Shown here: positions 31,000 to 41,668 of the stretch, in pieces
Position numbering within the stretch: the first letter of the stretch is position 1
Layout of the letters: every line of letters starts with the position of its first letter
DNA from: Agrypnia vestita
Lineage: Eukaryota; Arthropoda; Insecta; Trichoptera; Phryganeidae
Assembly (NCBI GenBank): GCA_016648135.1
Contig: JADDOH010002004.1
Coordinates: 62,001-126,000, forward strand
Reading direction: 5' to 3'
Length of the DNA: 64,000 nt
Made by a program: the position numbers and the translations under genes
Notes under the pieces: model-generated
What the model was told of the DNA's origin: nothing
The model's input: the letters and a program-made list of their open reading frames with translations, nothing else
Database searches by the model: none

Positions 31000-32540
31000 T
31001 GCTGGATTGTTACAACTTCCTTCCATAGGTGGCACACCTTTTCTAGTTCATCATTTCCACACGAGTGTGTGGGAGTACCAAACTATCTCAATCTTGTACA
31101 AAACTATCTCAACTTCGGCTTCTCCGCTCTACTGCGCCCCTGCAGATCACTGAAAAAGTCGTCTTTACGGGTTCCCGGTCTTTCGTGCCACGTAATTGCC
31201 TGGCCAGTGCAATTAGCATGTTTTCACGCCTACTGCAATTATGTGCTTGCATGCAATTAATGAATATGCTTTGTATCGCTGTGTTGCCAAATTGATAATC
31301 TGGACAATTCAATCAAAATTAACACGTAAAACTAAATAAAAATATCGCTTGTAAGGCTGTCCAAATATACAAAAACAGTTTTCCTTATGCTTTGATCTTT
31401 TCCAAACAGCTACGGAGAAACAAACATTCTGGAAGAATTGTATTCGTTATCATAATAACGGGAGCCTCTGAGAAGAAAGTCATTGTATTGTCTCTAGCTC
31501 AACCTCATCCAATTTAGCCATGATCAATGACAGAAGCGCAGGCAATACAATATCTTGTCACAAAATCACTTCGATAATACAGGGCGGCAGGGAAAGTTTG
31601 AATGTGATTAAATTGCAAAAAGTATCATTTTTACAATTGACGACTAAATGTTTGTTTGTGTTTTTTAGAAGCATTTCATAAAAATAATATTAATTTTAAA
31701 ATTTCCGCTGTGTTTTTAAAATCTCCTAAAAAAACGTTTATTTATTATTATTGGTAGTGGTGCTTCTAATCCCCTCATATGACATAATCTCAAATTTGTA
31801 CAAAATTAACAAACCTACATATTTTTATCACAATTGTGTGAAGTTAACAACTTGGGATGGCATTGATATGACGTAAGGTAGATAAAAGTAATAAAGTATA
31901 ATTCAGAACAAAGAACAAACTTGTCGATGTCACCGACCTTGTCACGGCTATCAGCGAGATAGCGGCGATAGTAAATAATAGCCAATATCTCTTGGCGGTT
32001 CGTCGAACTCTCTTTGTTCCCCGCAATCTCATTTCCTTGAAGTAGTTTAGATATCAAATCGCTAATACCTTTATTTTCGATAACTTCAAAGGATTAATGT
32101 GTTTTTAAATACCGATCACGAATGATGATGAAAATGATCTTTTTTATATCCTTGTTCCATTATTGAGTACACTCATAACATTTCCACCATTTTTGCACTC
32201 AGATTATTATGATCTAATTAAGATGTAACTATCTATCAGTAAATTGGGCAATATTTGGTCATTAAACCCAATAGATCAATCATTAATAAATTTTTGATCA
32301 GTGTTCAATCTATTAGGGCAAACCAATCATTTGGTTTTTCATATTTATTTCTGTGGGCAGGGGTTGGCAGACATGTGTGTGGACAAATATTTATGAGGGT
32401 GCAGCTACACACCCGCACACGTTAAAGGGTACATTGATAATGACACGTTTATAATCAAGTTTGAATGATTATCCTTAAGAGGCGCTGTGGTATCTACTTT
32501 CTTTGGCTTATTCTTAATATTATTACGATTCGAACTGTAG
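31000..32540. other. Intergenic, nothing firm
   Basis: Several short frames of 60-80 codons occur on both strands at 31065-31312 and 31815-32057, overlapping and without any recognised domain. I do not call them genes. Confidence 0.35.
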
Positions 32541-32549
32541 ATGTGATGG

Positions 32550-32800
32550 GAGTGAATGCTTCTTCTTCTTCAGCCTTCATTTCTCCACCGCTGGATGTAG
32601 GTCTCTTCCATTCCCTTCCGTCCTTCATTGTTGTTTGCAAGTTGTAACCATTTCTTCATCCCCACAGCGGCTATATCGTCGATTAATCTTTGATAAGTAT
32701 TTCAACGCCTCTATTATTCCCCCAAGATCTACACTTCAGAACTCTGGGAGTCCATCTTGTAGCTTCCTATCTTGAATGCTTGGCTACTTTTAACTAAGCA
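32550..32800 (-). mobile_element. LINE 3'-end remnant (antisense, TCTCCACCGCTGGATG block)
   Basis: TTCTTCTTCTTCAGCCTTC, TCTCCACCGCTGGATGTAGG and CTCTTCCATTCCCTTCC resemble 42645-42710 and a block that is abundant in insect LINE 3' regions. No open frame. Confidence 0.45.
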
Positions 32801-32934
32801 TCGTTGATATGACTAGGTGAGCTGGACTTGTACTACGTACCCTAAGGTCTAGGGTCCGACACTTGTACCGACAAGTAATATGGGGAAATATTTTTTTTTC
32901 ACTATCTCGACGAAATTCTTCTATATCTAACAGT

Positions 32935-33080
32935 GTTTGTTAAATTTGTATAAACCATTACCAGATTTTAGGACCACCTCTTCGTCAGGACCACTACACT
33001 ACTATGTTCACAACAGTATACACCGCAACCATAGTATTGTTAACTTTTCATCAATATTTATCACATGCGTGTTCTTGTCG
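32935..33080 (-). mobile_element. Penelope-like terminus with deleted hammerhead
   Basis: Matches the 56694-56920 foldback (ACCAGATTTTAGG, CTCTTCGTCAGGACCA, TATGTTCACAACA, AACCATAGTATTGTTAACTT), but the middle of the ribozyme, from stem II through GAAAC and the cleavage site, is deleted. Confidence 0.6.
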
Positions 33081-33208
33081 CATCTTGTCAAGGACAAGCA
33101 TGCACTAACAAGCCTAAATCATGTCAAGGACAAGCTTGCACTACCTAACAATCAGGAATCTTCGAGGGAGAGAGAGTGAGAGGGGGCGGGGTAAAAGTGG
33201 ATGTGTGG

Positions 33209-33269
33209 AATTTTCCATTCAGCCCTTTGGTCAATAAATTGAACAAAAGGCTAAATGGAAAATTCTTTT
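33209..33269. repeat. Imperfect hairpin with about 25-bp arms
   Basis: GAATTTTCCATTCAGCC pairs with GGCTAAATGGAAAATTC, and TTTGGTCAAT with ATTGAACAAA, with few mismatches. Confidence 0.7.
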
Positions 33270-33574
33270 ATATCTTTTTGCTTGATCCCTGTGATTCTTG
33301 ATTACTGCATAAATGTCTGTTGCTGTCTTGACCTGGTCCGTCCGTTGGATTGTAGGATTTTGTCTTGTTCTATATTCCTCGCAAGTTTCTATGTTTTTTG
33401 CGACTATTCATGTTAGCTGTTATTTCTTCTCACAATGGAGGAGACGTTATAGTTCATAGTTGATAATTTGTCATTGATTTTCAGTTCTTGCAGGATGGAT
33501 GCGTTGGTACATCGATCCGTCTGATGAATCTTGCATTTTGTGAAGAAGTGGAGAGAACGTGAAACAAAGACCAG

Positions 33575-33700
33575 GCAATTCGTGTCACATCAATATTCCT
33601 ACTATTTTCAAACTAACCTAAATGCTTTTTCTACGAAAATAGGACCAACTTGCTTATAGGGCTCGAACCACTTAACATTGAATCACTAGGCGAAAAAGTA
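33575..33700 (-). mobile_element. tRNA-derived SINE, family B, copy 1 (partial head)
   Basis: Body shared with 43735 and 56110 copies (ACTATTTTCAAACTAACC, AGGACCAACTTGCT). The head keeps GGGCTCGAACCACT, an inverted B-box, and a decayed A-box side. Confidence 0.65.
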
Positions 33701-33898
33701 TGTACTATGCGTCCTTACTTGTGATAGTTGAGTTATAAACAGTAAAATATTTCGTGTATTATATTGTTCTAGGATGCCAAATCTTTTGATGTTAAATGTT
33801 TTATGTTTTTTTTTAAATAATTGTATGAAATCGCAGTATTTTGCAGAGACTATTTATTTTTTCATGTAAAATTATAGACCATTAAAATATACATGAAC

Positions 33899-34088
33899 GT
33901 AAATTACTTGTTTTTAAAAATTAAAAAATCAAACACGATTTAATTTTTAAAAATATTGAACTCTATAAATCGTGTTTTATTTAAAAAAAAACTGTAAATT
34001 ACTTGTTTTTAAAAATTAAAAAATCAAACACTATTTAATTTTTAAAAATATTGAACTCTATAAATCGTGTTTTATTTAAAAAAAATAA
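33899..34088. repeat. 95-bp tandem duplication
   Basis: Two nearly identical copies, starting at 33899 and 33994, each beginning GTAAATTACTTG and ending with an A-run. They differ by a base or two, so the duplication is recent. It stops right at the start of the ORF at 34090. Confidence 0.92.
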
Positions 34089-34089
34089 A

Positions 34090-34314
34090 ATGGAGTTCTT
34101 TAAAATTAATAACGTCAGCAAAAAATTAAAATATGTTAATTACTTGGTTTGCAACCCGGAGCCACAGCTGGTTCAAATGCTTTCGACTTGTTTGAAAATA
34201 TTACAACGGGCTTGTAAATTTATAAAAATATGTGAAATGGCCAAAAAGTATAATGTCTTAAGAAATACGTCGTGCTTTATAACAATAAGTTTTTATTTAA
34301 GAGATTCGGTTTGA
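34090..34314 (+). CDS. Unrecognised 74-aa ORF after a tandem repeat (candidate)
   Basis: From ATG 34090 the frame gives a basic, Cys- and Lys-rich protein (motifs VCNPEPQLVQ at about residues 22-31 and CKFIKICEMAKKY nearer the end). A second frame of about 60 codons follows in another phase (34272-34490, ATG at 34330), with CRINVSQTWEFFHCDP; a single frameshift would join them. Codon use looks more protein-like than the flanks, but I recognise no family, and it could be a chance frame in AT-rich sequence. Confidence 0.25.
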   Translation: MEFFKINNVSKKLKYVNYLVCNPEPQLVQMLSTCLKILQRACKFIKICEMAKKYNVLRNTSCFITISFYLRDSV

Positions 34315-34329
34315 AACGAAATTTTAAAA

Positions 34330-34490
34330 TGAAAAAAAACTGTATATTAAAAGTAAATGTAGAAAAAATTTTGTTTACTGGGGGATTTAATTATGAAAGA
34401 GTTAAATACTTTAACTGTAGAATAAATGTGTCACAAACTTGGGAATTCTTTCATTGCGACCCAACTACCTTTGTTAAAGAACGAGTTTAG
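34330..34490 (+). CDS. Unrecognised 53-aa ORF, possible continuation of 34090
   Basis: ATG at 34330 to the stop at 34490. The frame is open from 34272. It contains KILFTGGFNYERVKYF and ends FVKERV. It overlaps the end of the upstream frame in another phase. No family recognised. Confidence 0.22.
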
Positions 34491-34619
34491 TTCATCTCTG
34501 TACATTTTTATGTTAAACATGAATGTTAAACATTTTCGATTTATTTAATTTTTAGGAAATGTTAATATTTTCCCGATTTGCGTTGAAAATGTCAGTCTGT
34601 CAGCATTACCGCCGTGCCG

Positions 34620-35110
34620 TAGGATGTGCATACATACGAAATTCCTCAGAGAGAGACGACGGACTCCTCCTGCGCCGGACAGGGACGGCACCAGCGCCCC
34701 GCGTCACTTTAATCGGTGGCGCGTTTTAAAATTGAAGAGGAAACGAGTGCACTCGAAAAATTGCATAGCGTCAGAGGGGGAGAGAGCGATAATTGCGTCT
34801 ATCGGAAGCCGAGTGCGGATTACACGGCAGTCGCCGCGAGAGGACTCTACTCCGGGCCTTTTCGCTTCTTCAGCTTGGTACCCGCGTGGAGAAAACTTTC
34901 CTAGTCTAAACACTCTCACTCTGCGAGGGACACTTCTTTCGAGATGAGACACTTCTTTCGAGATGAGACTCGCCGCGAGGATTGAACGTCGCACAACTCT
35001 CGCCTTGTACGCCTTCTCGTGCGCGTTTGTCGATTTTGAGGCTTTCGTCGATAGATAGCTTCGTCCAGTATCCGGTTTACATGCTCGCTCCGAGTCTTTT
35101 CTTCGGTCGG
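34620..35110. promoter_or_regulatory. GC-rich island
   Basis: CG-rich with open frames on both strands (up to 154 codons on the minus strand), none with a domain. A 19-bp unit ACACTTCTTTCGAGATGAG is tandemly doubled at 34928-34966. It borders a repeat end at 35115. Confidence 0.3.
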
Positions 35111-35114
35111 ACCA

Positions 35115-35190
35115 CTCGGGTGTCTCGTAGCACGTAGCGAAAACTTCGAGGGAGTCTCCTTCGTTCAATTTTGAAAATAAACTGCTCTTT
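35115..35190 (+). repeat. GGTGTCCCG-type repeat end, copy 2
   Basis: GGTGTCTCGTAGCACGTAGC, GAAAACTTCG, GGAGTCTCCTT and TTCAATTTTGAAAATA follow the same order as at 62580-62655. Confidence 0.6.
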
Positions 35191-35299
35191 ATACTTTTAG
35201 TGAAATGTCGACCGTTACGTAGATAATCGAAATCAAAGTTATCATTTTTCTTTTAATATTTCTGATTTATAGTAGGCACCTACAGTAACGTACAAGTAG

Positions 35300-35565
35300 G
35301 TATGGAATATCTAAAATTCATTCGCTTTAATACAAGTCAAATAAAATGACAGAAACCTTACAAAAGGAAACTTTTTTCAAATTTCTGCAAGGTTTTAATA
35401 ATTTTATTTGAATTGTATCTTGAAAAAATAATATATATTTTTTTTAATATTCCATATAAATAATTTCCAGACGTGATAGGGCAGCGTCTTACTGAAAATA
35501 AGTAAAAAATATTGAAAAAAATGAAAACTTAGAAAATAAAGTCTGTAATTACTCAAATATTTTAT
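35300..35565 (+). repeat. Fragment of the F foldback core
   Basis: ATTCATTCGCTTTAATACAA, AATAAAATGA, GCAAGGTTTTAATAATTTTA and AAAATAAGTAAAAAATATTG are shared with 14265-14805 and 50226-50764, but termini are absent. Confidence 0.6.
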
Positions 35566-35985
35566 GTCGCTTATCCCCGTCAAAATTTTACCCAAGTGTA
35601 AATCGTCTTTTCCTGCATACAGATACCTGCAATTGTGCAAAAATTATTTTTTCGTTTTAATATCTTAAATCGTCCAATTTACGCTATGTTTTTGGACGAT
35701 GTTAAAAAAATTGAATTTTCGTTTTAAACAAAGCAATATGTTAAAGAAAAATTAAACATTCCGAAAAATTTGTCAAAAAAAAGTGTCAATTATTTCAATA
35801 ACTTACCAATGAATATTAGAACTGAAGAACACTATACAAAATTCAAGAAACACATAAAACAAATAGAATATACATAATTAAAAAAAAAATAGTTGGAATT
35901 ATAAAAAATAACGATACTCCGAAATAATTAGTATACTTGAGTCATTAATATTTATCTTATCTGTTCCATTATTATCTTATACATA

Positions 35986-36128
35986 CAGTTGCTGGCAAAC
36001 TTCTTGAAATTCTTTGGCGTAGTGGGGGAATGCGCAGAAGGCAAAATTTGGGTCTCTTTGGTGGAATGGTACATGCGCAAACTTCCCCCCACTATGACGT
36101 AAAATTTCAAGATGTTTGCCGGCTACTG
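35986..36128. mobile_element. TA-flanked MITE, family T, complete copy (143 bp)
   Basis: Starts CAGTTGCTGGCAAACTTCTT and ends AAGATGTTTGCCGGCTACTG; pairing continues through the GTAGTGGGGGAATGCGCA side. TA on both sides (35984-35985 and 36129-36130). Mariner-type MITE. Confidence 0.85.
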
Positions 36129-36244
36129 TACTTATCCATTCATACTCTTATGTAATATACTCCTGTCCCCAAACACAAGTATCACTTTACTGGGGACAGT
36201 TAAACATGTATTAAAAAAATGTATTCAATGTAAAATGTATGTAA

Positions 36245-36295
36245 TATTCTCATCCGAAGTTTTTGCTACTAGCTACGAGACACCCTGTATGTGGT
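36245..36295 (-). repeat. GGTGTCCCG-type repeat end, copy 3
   Basis: CCGAAGTTTTTGCTACTAGC and GAGACACCCTGTA; inverse of the end at 62583. Confidence 0.6.
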
Positions 36296-36489
36296 AATCT
36301 CATTTATGATAGGGTAAACATTGAACAAATTAGAAGGGTATGTGAAGCTGATGTTAGCACGGTGAAAATCATTAAAAGAGGGTCGCTCGGGTGGATTTTG
36401 ATCGAAGAGGGGAGAATGGAAATACAGATATACCTCGTACGTGAGAGGCGAGTGTTTATGGCTCTCCAAGACTCGTGTACTGGTAGTTG

Positions 36490-36640
36490 GTCATAGTTGG
36501 TCATAGAAGCCTCAAAAGGCAAGCCTCAACTGGAATCTGAACATGTATGAATGTGGGTGAGGCGAGAGTCGTAGAATGTCAGGTCAGAAGGGCTCGGCGC
36601 ACTATTCTCTCGCGAATGGCGTGCTGGTAAGTTATGTGCT
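36490..36640 (+). pseudogene. LINE 3' end, CQDRRVW family, decayed
   Basis: GAATGTGGGTGAGGCGAGAG, GTAGAATGTCAGGTCAGAAG and GGCGTGCTGGTAAGTT align with the better copies at 43340 and 39900. Many frameshifts. Confidence 0.5.
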
Positions 36641-36889
36641 TTTTTTTTTTTCTTGTCATTATTTTTTTTTCATACCATATTTACCCACCTACCTACCTAC
36701 ATATTATATAGTGGTCAACCACGTGTCAATAGTATTATTTATTTTAGGTTTTAATTAAATGTGTCAACGTATCCATGGTTTAAAACTTTGCTTAAATATT
36801 TTTGAAAGCGATTTTATTTTATTTTTGATCACACGTCAACATGGTGAAAAAAGAAATCTAAGTTTCTATCTTTTCTGAAAGGTCTTTAA

Positions 36890-37215
36890 GAATGAGAATT
36901 CAAAATTTGTGAGAGACCTGTTGTCAAACGGTATAGATTGTTACAGAAAATATACAGGGTGAGGGAATGTGTGAAGGGGGAAATGTGACCTTTGTTTTCC
37001 GCCAATTTTTAAGAAATAAGTTTTCAAAATTTGGGTCAGCTCTGTCAAACGTTACAGAATCTATAGAGAATAATACCTATAGAGAATATAAAGGAGGTGG
37101 GTGGGCTAAAGAGGAGGGGGAAGGTCCAAAAGAATAAGTATGCAAAAATTTGTATAAAATCTGTCAAACGATATAGATTTGTACAGAAAATACATCTGGG
37201 GGAGAGGCTAGATGA
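36890..37215 (-). repeat. Minisatellite-like units related to the Helitron at 57441
   Basis: Three diverged units, each with CTGTCAAACGNTATAGATTTGT-like and AAAATTTGGGTC-like blocks (inverse of ACCGTTTGACGGATCGGACT at 57600) followed by a purine-rich run. Same unit structure as inside 57441-57835, opposite orientation. Confidence 0.5.
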
Positions 37216-37374
37216 GTTACTTTATCGGTAGTCCAACGTTTTACCGCAGATAAGTTACAAATATTTGAAAATAAATGCGTCGTGTGACGTAGTTTATATC
37301 CAAAACTATTGATATTATGTCATTGATTTTGCAATATTTTTGACTGGTAATTTGGACTGCCTGTGACTATTGTG

Positions 37375-37570
37375 GACGAGTTAGTCGATTAGGTGGTTAG
37401 GCCGAGAGGACAGAGCGCCTTGCTTTTCTCTCATTATGTTTGTTGCGATTGTCGACCATTCTAACAAGACCGTCTTCCGGTATTCAGTTGAACTGGTTAT
37501 GCCAAGTCTTCCGCGGATGTCGTACATTTCGTCCTGTATTTTTTTACCATTCTACTTGGATACGTCCCCT
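37375..37570 (-). pseudogene. LINE 3' end, CQDRRVW family, decayed
   Basis: AGGCCGAGAGGACAGAGCGC, CTTCCGCGGATGTCGTACAT and TTACCATTCTACTTGGATAC follow the order of the copy at 39900-40190. No open frame remains. Confidence 0.5.
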
Positions 37571-37834
37571 GTCTAGCGCGGGCGTAGTTACGCCGACGCT
37601 TGAATATTCTACGGTCAGCGGCCAGCGCGCGAGCGATGAACTTTTAGATTTTGTTGATTTATAATACGCATTGGGCAATTGACCATATTTGCGGCCGGTA
37701 TTTATAGGCAGGTGTCTCGGAATTTCTAAAATTATTTCTAAAATTATGGCAGCAGGCGCCACTCCGCCCGGCGCCTTCCGGAGGCGGTGAGTTTTTTTTC
37801 CTGCAACGGCGTTACATATTACACGACTCCACTT

Positions 37835-38125
37835 TCACTCGCCGATAATCTTGCCAGCGACATGGTGTTCCTATTTCAAATTATCAAAGGTATGTTGGAC
37901 TGCCCCGAACTGATTCGGATGGTCTCGTATAGTATACCGAGACAAACGAGACATCACGAAGTGTTCTTTTGTAAGGACCCACAGGAATAACTATGCATTA
38001 ATTTCACCATGCGTGCATCGCCTTGGAAACAAATTTTCGGAATTCGTAGACTTTTTTCGTTGTAGGAGCTTACCCGAAATAAAGGATTATTTAGACTTAG
38101 AATATACCAATAGCATTAATTACAG
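37835..38125 (+). pseudogene. LINE ORF2 C-terminal fragment
   Basis: The plus frame to 37990 contains LADNLASDMVFLFQIIKG, DCPELIRMVSYSIP and RQTRHHEVFF, matching the LINE pattern DLxFLxKLINGxIDxPELLxxIxxxVPxRxTRxxxxF. After a stop and frameshift it goes on with YALISPCVHRLGNKFSEFVD (TNYGxxSPxxRxxxLxN pattern). A degenerate 3' end. Confidence 0.65.
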
Positions 38126-38896
38126 TTTAATGGACTAAATTTTTGCTTATGTTTTGTTCCTCGTGAATTATGTATAATTATTTATTTTAAAGATTCCTAA
38201 TTATTGTTCATTTCCTTTTTAAATATGTTTCGATTTTATATTTCTTTTTTTGGCTTATTTTATCTTCTTATCTTATTTATCTGATATATTGGTTTAATTA
38301 TCTTTATTTTACTCTATTATCGCTCCTGGTCGCCCAGGGCGCGTGTTAGCAGATTCAATAGGCATGACGACAGATTTTCAAATAACCTTCTATAATGTAT
38401 AACATACCTACACATCTACTATTACTGAATATAACATTATTTCAGTAATAAACAAAAAAAATACGAAAATAATTGCATTTTCATCTGCCTATTTCTAATT
38501 TCGCGTGAAAACGCCCGCAGGTGTCATGGCGTATACGTGACGTCAAGCCTAAGTAAACATTGCATTGTGTCTATGACAACAGTTCAAAGACACTGTTGCG
38601 GTTACTGAGGCGTGACATCATTCGCTCTGACCGGTGTTTCAGTTAAAATGGCAGATTGGATAGTTTTATACTTTTATTTTACTTAAAATCTTATTCATCT
38701 CAATGTGTTTTATACTTTTATTTAATTTAAAATCTTATTCATCTCACTGTGTACATTAAATCCTTTCAAAATATTTTCATCTCTAAAATCACTTATTCTT
38801 TAATTCTTTAATATCGTCATTATGCCTATTTGAACTACTTTTGAAGAGCCTGTAGTTTGAAAAAGTGTTGTTTATGTGATATCAAACATAATAATT

Positions 38897-39124
38897 TCGG
38901 TGTCTGACCGTCCGTCAGTCTGTCTGTCCCAGCAACTTCGCGTAACGTCCGCAATTTCGTTTGAATTCACGGCTAAAAAAACGGTCGGAGATGGGGCTTA
39001 AACCCCGGGCCACTAGACCCGAACCGGTCGATTAACGCATGTGACTACCTACGGCCGCCTCTCCGTAGACCGCCAAAAATATGCTATAAATATACACTAG
39101 GGCTTAGCGAAGACGCGAACCAAT
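38897..39124 (-). mobile_element. GACA-tailed SINE, copy 3 (inverted)
   Basis: Minus strand: TGGTTCGCGTCTTCGCTAAG, GGGGTTTAAGCCCC T-arm hairpin, GAAATTGCGGACGTTACGCG and a short GACA/GACG tail. Best tRNA-like head of the three. Confidence 0.65.
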
Positions 39125-39245
39125 GTTCCGTCATTTTAGACGGGTTAAATCTAGTATTATACAAAGTCCAGGCATATATAGAACAATACTCAAAATAAGA
39201 TGGATAGATAGAGTTACAAATAAAGGTGTTAAGGCTGGACATTCA
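39125..39245 (+). pseudogene. Short RTE-like LINE fragment
   Basis: The plus frame reads YRTILKIRWIDRVTNKGVK, matching YRRILKIxWxDRVTNxEVL of RTE-type LINEs (compare 5130-5180 minus). It is flanked by the inverted SINE. Confidence 0.6.
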
Positions 39246-39899
39246 CTGAAAATACATATTTCGGCGTTTTTCTTTTTACGAAAAATGTGGGTTTTTATTA
39301 CTCATTTATATTAGAATGTATACTCTAGACCGCAATTTTAGGGGAATAACTTAGATAAAACCTTTGTTATTATTACATAAAAGTAATAAACTAAACATAT
39401 TAAGAAAATATAAGCATTAATCGACAGGCCGCGGCCAAAAAAATCGTTTTTAGCGTCCTCGGCGGCGCGATGTTTTAATGAATATTTATATGTACGCATA
39501 ATATGGATAATGTGCATAATGTGCCGCTTTAAAGAAAAGGAAGTGATTAGAACAATAAATATCCGAAAACTTCAATACATCGAACAGTGATGAGACATCT
39601 ACGACGAGACCTTGCACCTCGCAATGTAGGAAAGGATTACGGAAGAAGAACATAATGATTGAAAAACTCGGGATAGTGGTTTGGCCAGTCTGCTGTAGAT
39701 CCATTCCGAGTCGCGGTAAATATAGTGATGAAATAAAATGAAATTGCTTAATAACACTCCACTTTAAAACATAATATATATGTAGGTGTCATTATTAGTA
39801 TGGGTAAATATTACAAAATCTATGTATACTAGATCATGAGAAAAGACTATAGATGTCTCTAGCACAAGTCCAATCAAATGAAAGGAAGGTTCTAAGATT

Positions 39900-40195
39900 T
39901 ACTTACCATCACGCCGTTTTCCAGTGGGAGTAGGCAGAGAGGACAGAGCGCCATACTCTTCTGTCCTGACATACAACTCTCGCCTCGTCCACATTCATAC
40001 ATCTTCGCATGCAAGCTCGCCGGTTGTCGAGGCTTCTAACGGGACCACCTTCAAGTATCTGGTTAATTTGGTCATTCCGCGTCTTCCGCGGTCGGCCCCC
40101 TCTTTCTGGTGCCGTCAACACTTGCGTCATATATCTTTCTTACCGTTCTTTCCTCATACATTCGCTCGACATGCCCATCTAGGCTTTTTTTTTTC
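39900..40195 (-). pseudogene. LINE ORF2 C-terminus, CQDRRVW family
   Basis: Two minus-strand frames overlap: one gives HVERMYEERTVRKIYDASVD and GTRKRG (40090-40190), the other GGRPRKTRNDQINQIL, CMRRCMNVDEARVVCQDRRV and WRSVLSAYSHWKTA (39909-40090). Together they show the end of a LINE ORF2, broken by a frameshift. The 3' end runs into GATGGTAAGTAAA. Same family as 43340 and 63490. Confidence 0.75.
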
Positions 40196-40254
40196 CTTTT
40201 GACCCTTTTGAGATTTGGAACGTAATATATATTAAACTTACAAAAATTTGGTAA

Positions 40255-40345
40255 TGTGTGGATGCTCGTAAGCCCTGGACCATCGTACAAGACCACGTTT
40301 CTCATAAATAGCTTCGTGTCTGTGAGACTTCCATAATTTATCTTA
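40255..40345 (-). repeat. Dispersed repeat M, copy 5 (inverted)
   Basis: Minus strand: GAAGTCTCACAGACACGAAG, TATTTATGAGAAACGTGG, CCAGGGCTTACGAGC; matches 21745-21865. Confidence 0.6.
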
Positions 40346-40349
40346 ACTT

Positions 40350-41320
40350 TGATTATGTTTACCGATACTTATACACTTATTTTCTGTTAGCTTCCGTAAT
40401 AAGTCCTTTTAATATTTGAGTTTTTTTTACTTGTCAACATTTTTTAATAAAATTTTTATCAAAAAAGAATACATTTATCTTTTAGTGTACCTAACATCAT
40501 ATCTTTTATTTATTTTTAATATGTTGCGTGCGTGCCTACCTACTCAGATAACCTACTTATTGATAAAGCTAAATATATCGTGCTATAGAATTTTGCAATC
40601 TTTGAGTAAAACTGATTATTTTATTGGATATTAAATTAAAAAAATCGCAAAATGATAATTATGATGAATTAGCAATAACGTTATAACTAATTAAAAAATT
40701 AACTAATTTCGAACTAACCTACTCAAAAATTTTAATTTGTAGCTAGCGGCCGCTTTGCCTCCATGGCCGGCGTTTTCGTAAAACCAATTTGTTTCTGAAA
40801 ATATAATTTATTAAAAATAATTAACCTATAAAAACGCAAATAAATTTAAAAAAAGTAAAAAGTGACGTAACCTGGAACTGACCTACATGTATGTAAAAAA
40901 AATATATTATTTGCAGTACGAAAGATATTTTATTGGATTCTAACGAGATTATGGTAAGAAAATATACATAGACACATAGTAGTGTTATACGCCTTACTTC
41001 AATCTGTTTCATTTGCCAGAAGACTATTGTATATTCCTATCAGGACATGTAAAACACAGACGATTCAGTTAAGCTAGCATATTTGTATTTCTTCATTATT
41101 TTTGTAAAAATGTTATTTATGTACTGCAAAGTATTATTTATTATTATCAATTTGCTAAATAATCAATCTTTGACCATTTCTATCTTTAATTTTTTTTCAA
41201 ATTTTAATAATCTTGAACTTATTTATTAATTTGTTTCTACTATTATTCTAAACACACAAAAACACAGTAATTACAAATTTACTAAGAAATAAGAAACGAA
41301 TGTCAAGTCAGCAACCGAGA
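40350..41320. other. AT-rich intergenic stretch
   Basis: No gene recognised. A short GC patch with a NotI-like GCGGCCGC lies at 40747. Confidence 0.4.
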
Positions 41321-41330
41321 CAGAAAATGG

Positions 41331-41464
41331 TAGTGATACTATTTTAACCGGTGACACAATAACTGTTATTTCAGAATTGTATCTAATTATCGGTACAATT
41401 AGATACAAATACCAAATAACTGTACCGAAAATAACCGGTTAAAATATCGGTTTGAACATCACTA
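41331..41464. mobile_element. hAT-type MITE, family C (134 bp)
   Basis: Begins TAGTGATACTATTTTAACCG and ends with CGGTTAAAATATCGG followed by ATCACTA; inverted ends and inner TTGTATCTAAT/ATTAGATACAA make it a near-complete hairpin. Flanked by GAAAATGG (41323-41330) and GCAAATGG (41465-41472), 7 of 8 bases equal. hAT-like by duplication length. Confidence 0.75.
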
Positions 41465-41617
41465 GCAAATGGTACAAGAGGATATTATTGATATTTAAAT
41501 TTGATTAGTATTAATTTTCCCATAACTTTCATCGTACTAATTTTATTATATTTATACAGTCAGGTGCTAGAATTATACTGAAAAACGAAGTTTATGATTA
41601 GTTTTTTTATCACCAAG

Positions 41618-41668
41618 ATGTCCCAGATGAAGGAAATAATATTTTTGTAAACCGATTGGTTTTAATAA
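41618..41668 (+). ncRNA. Strongly decayed hammerhead-like motif
   Basis: CAGATGAAGGA, then TAAACCGATTGGTTTTAATA, aligns with 2367-2406, but the core and GAAA are changed. Mentioned as a fossil only. Confidence 0.4.

Noticed and set aside
34704..35168. 154-codon minus-strand ORF
   Set aside because: Its start overlaps a dispersed repeat end (GGTGTCTCGTAGC); the rest lies in a GC-rich island with open frames on both strands.
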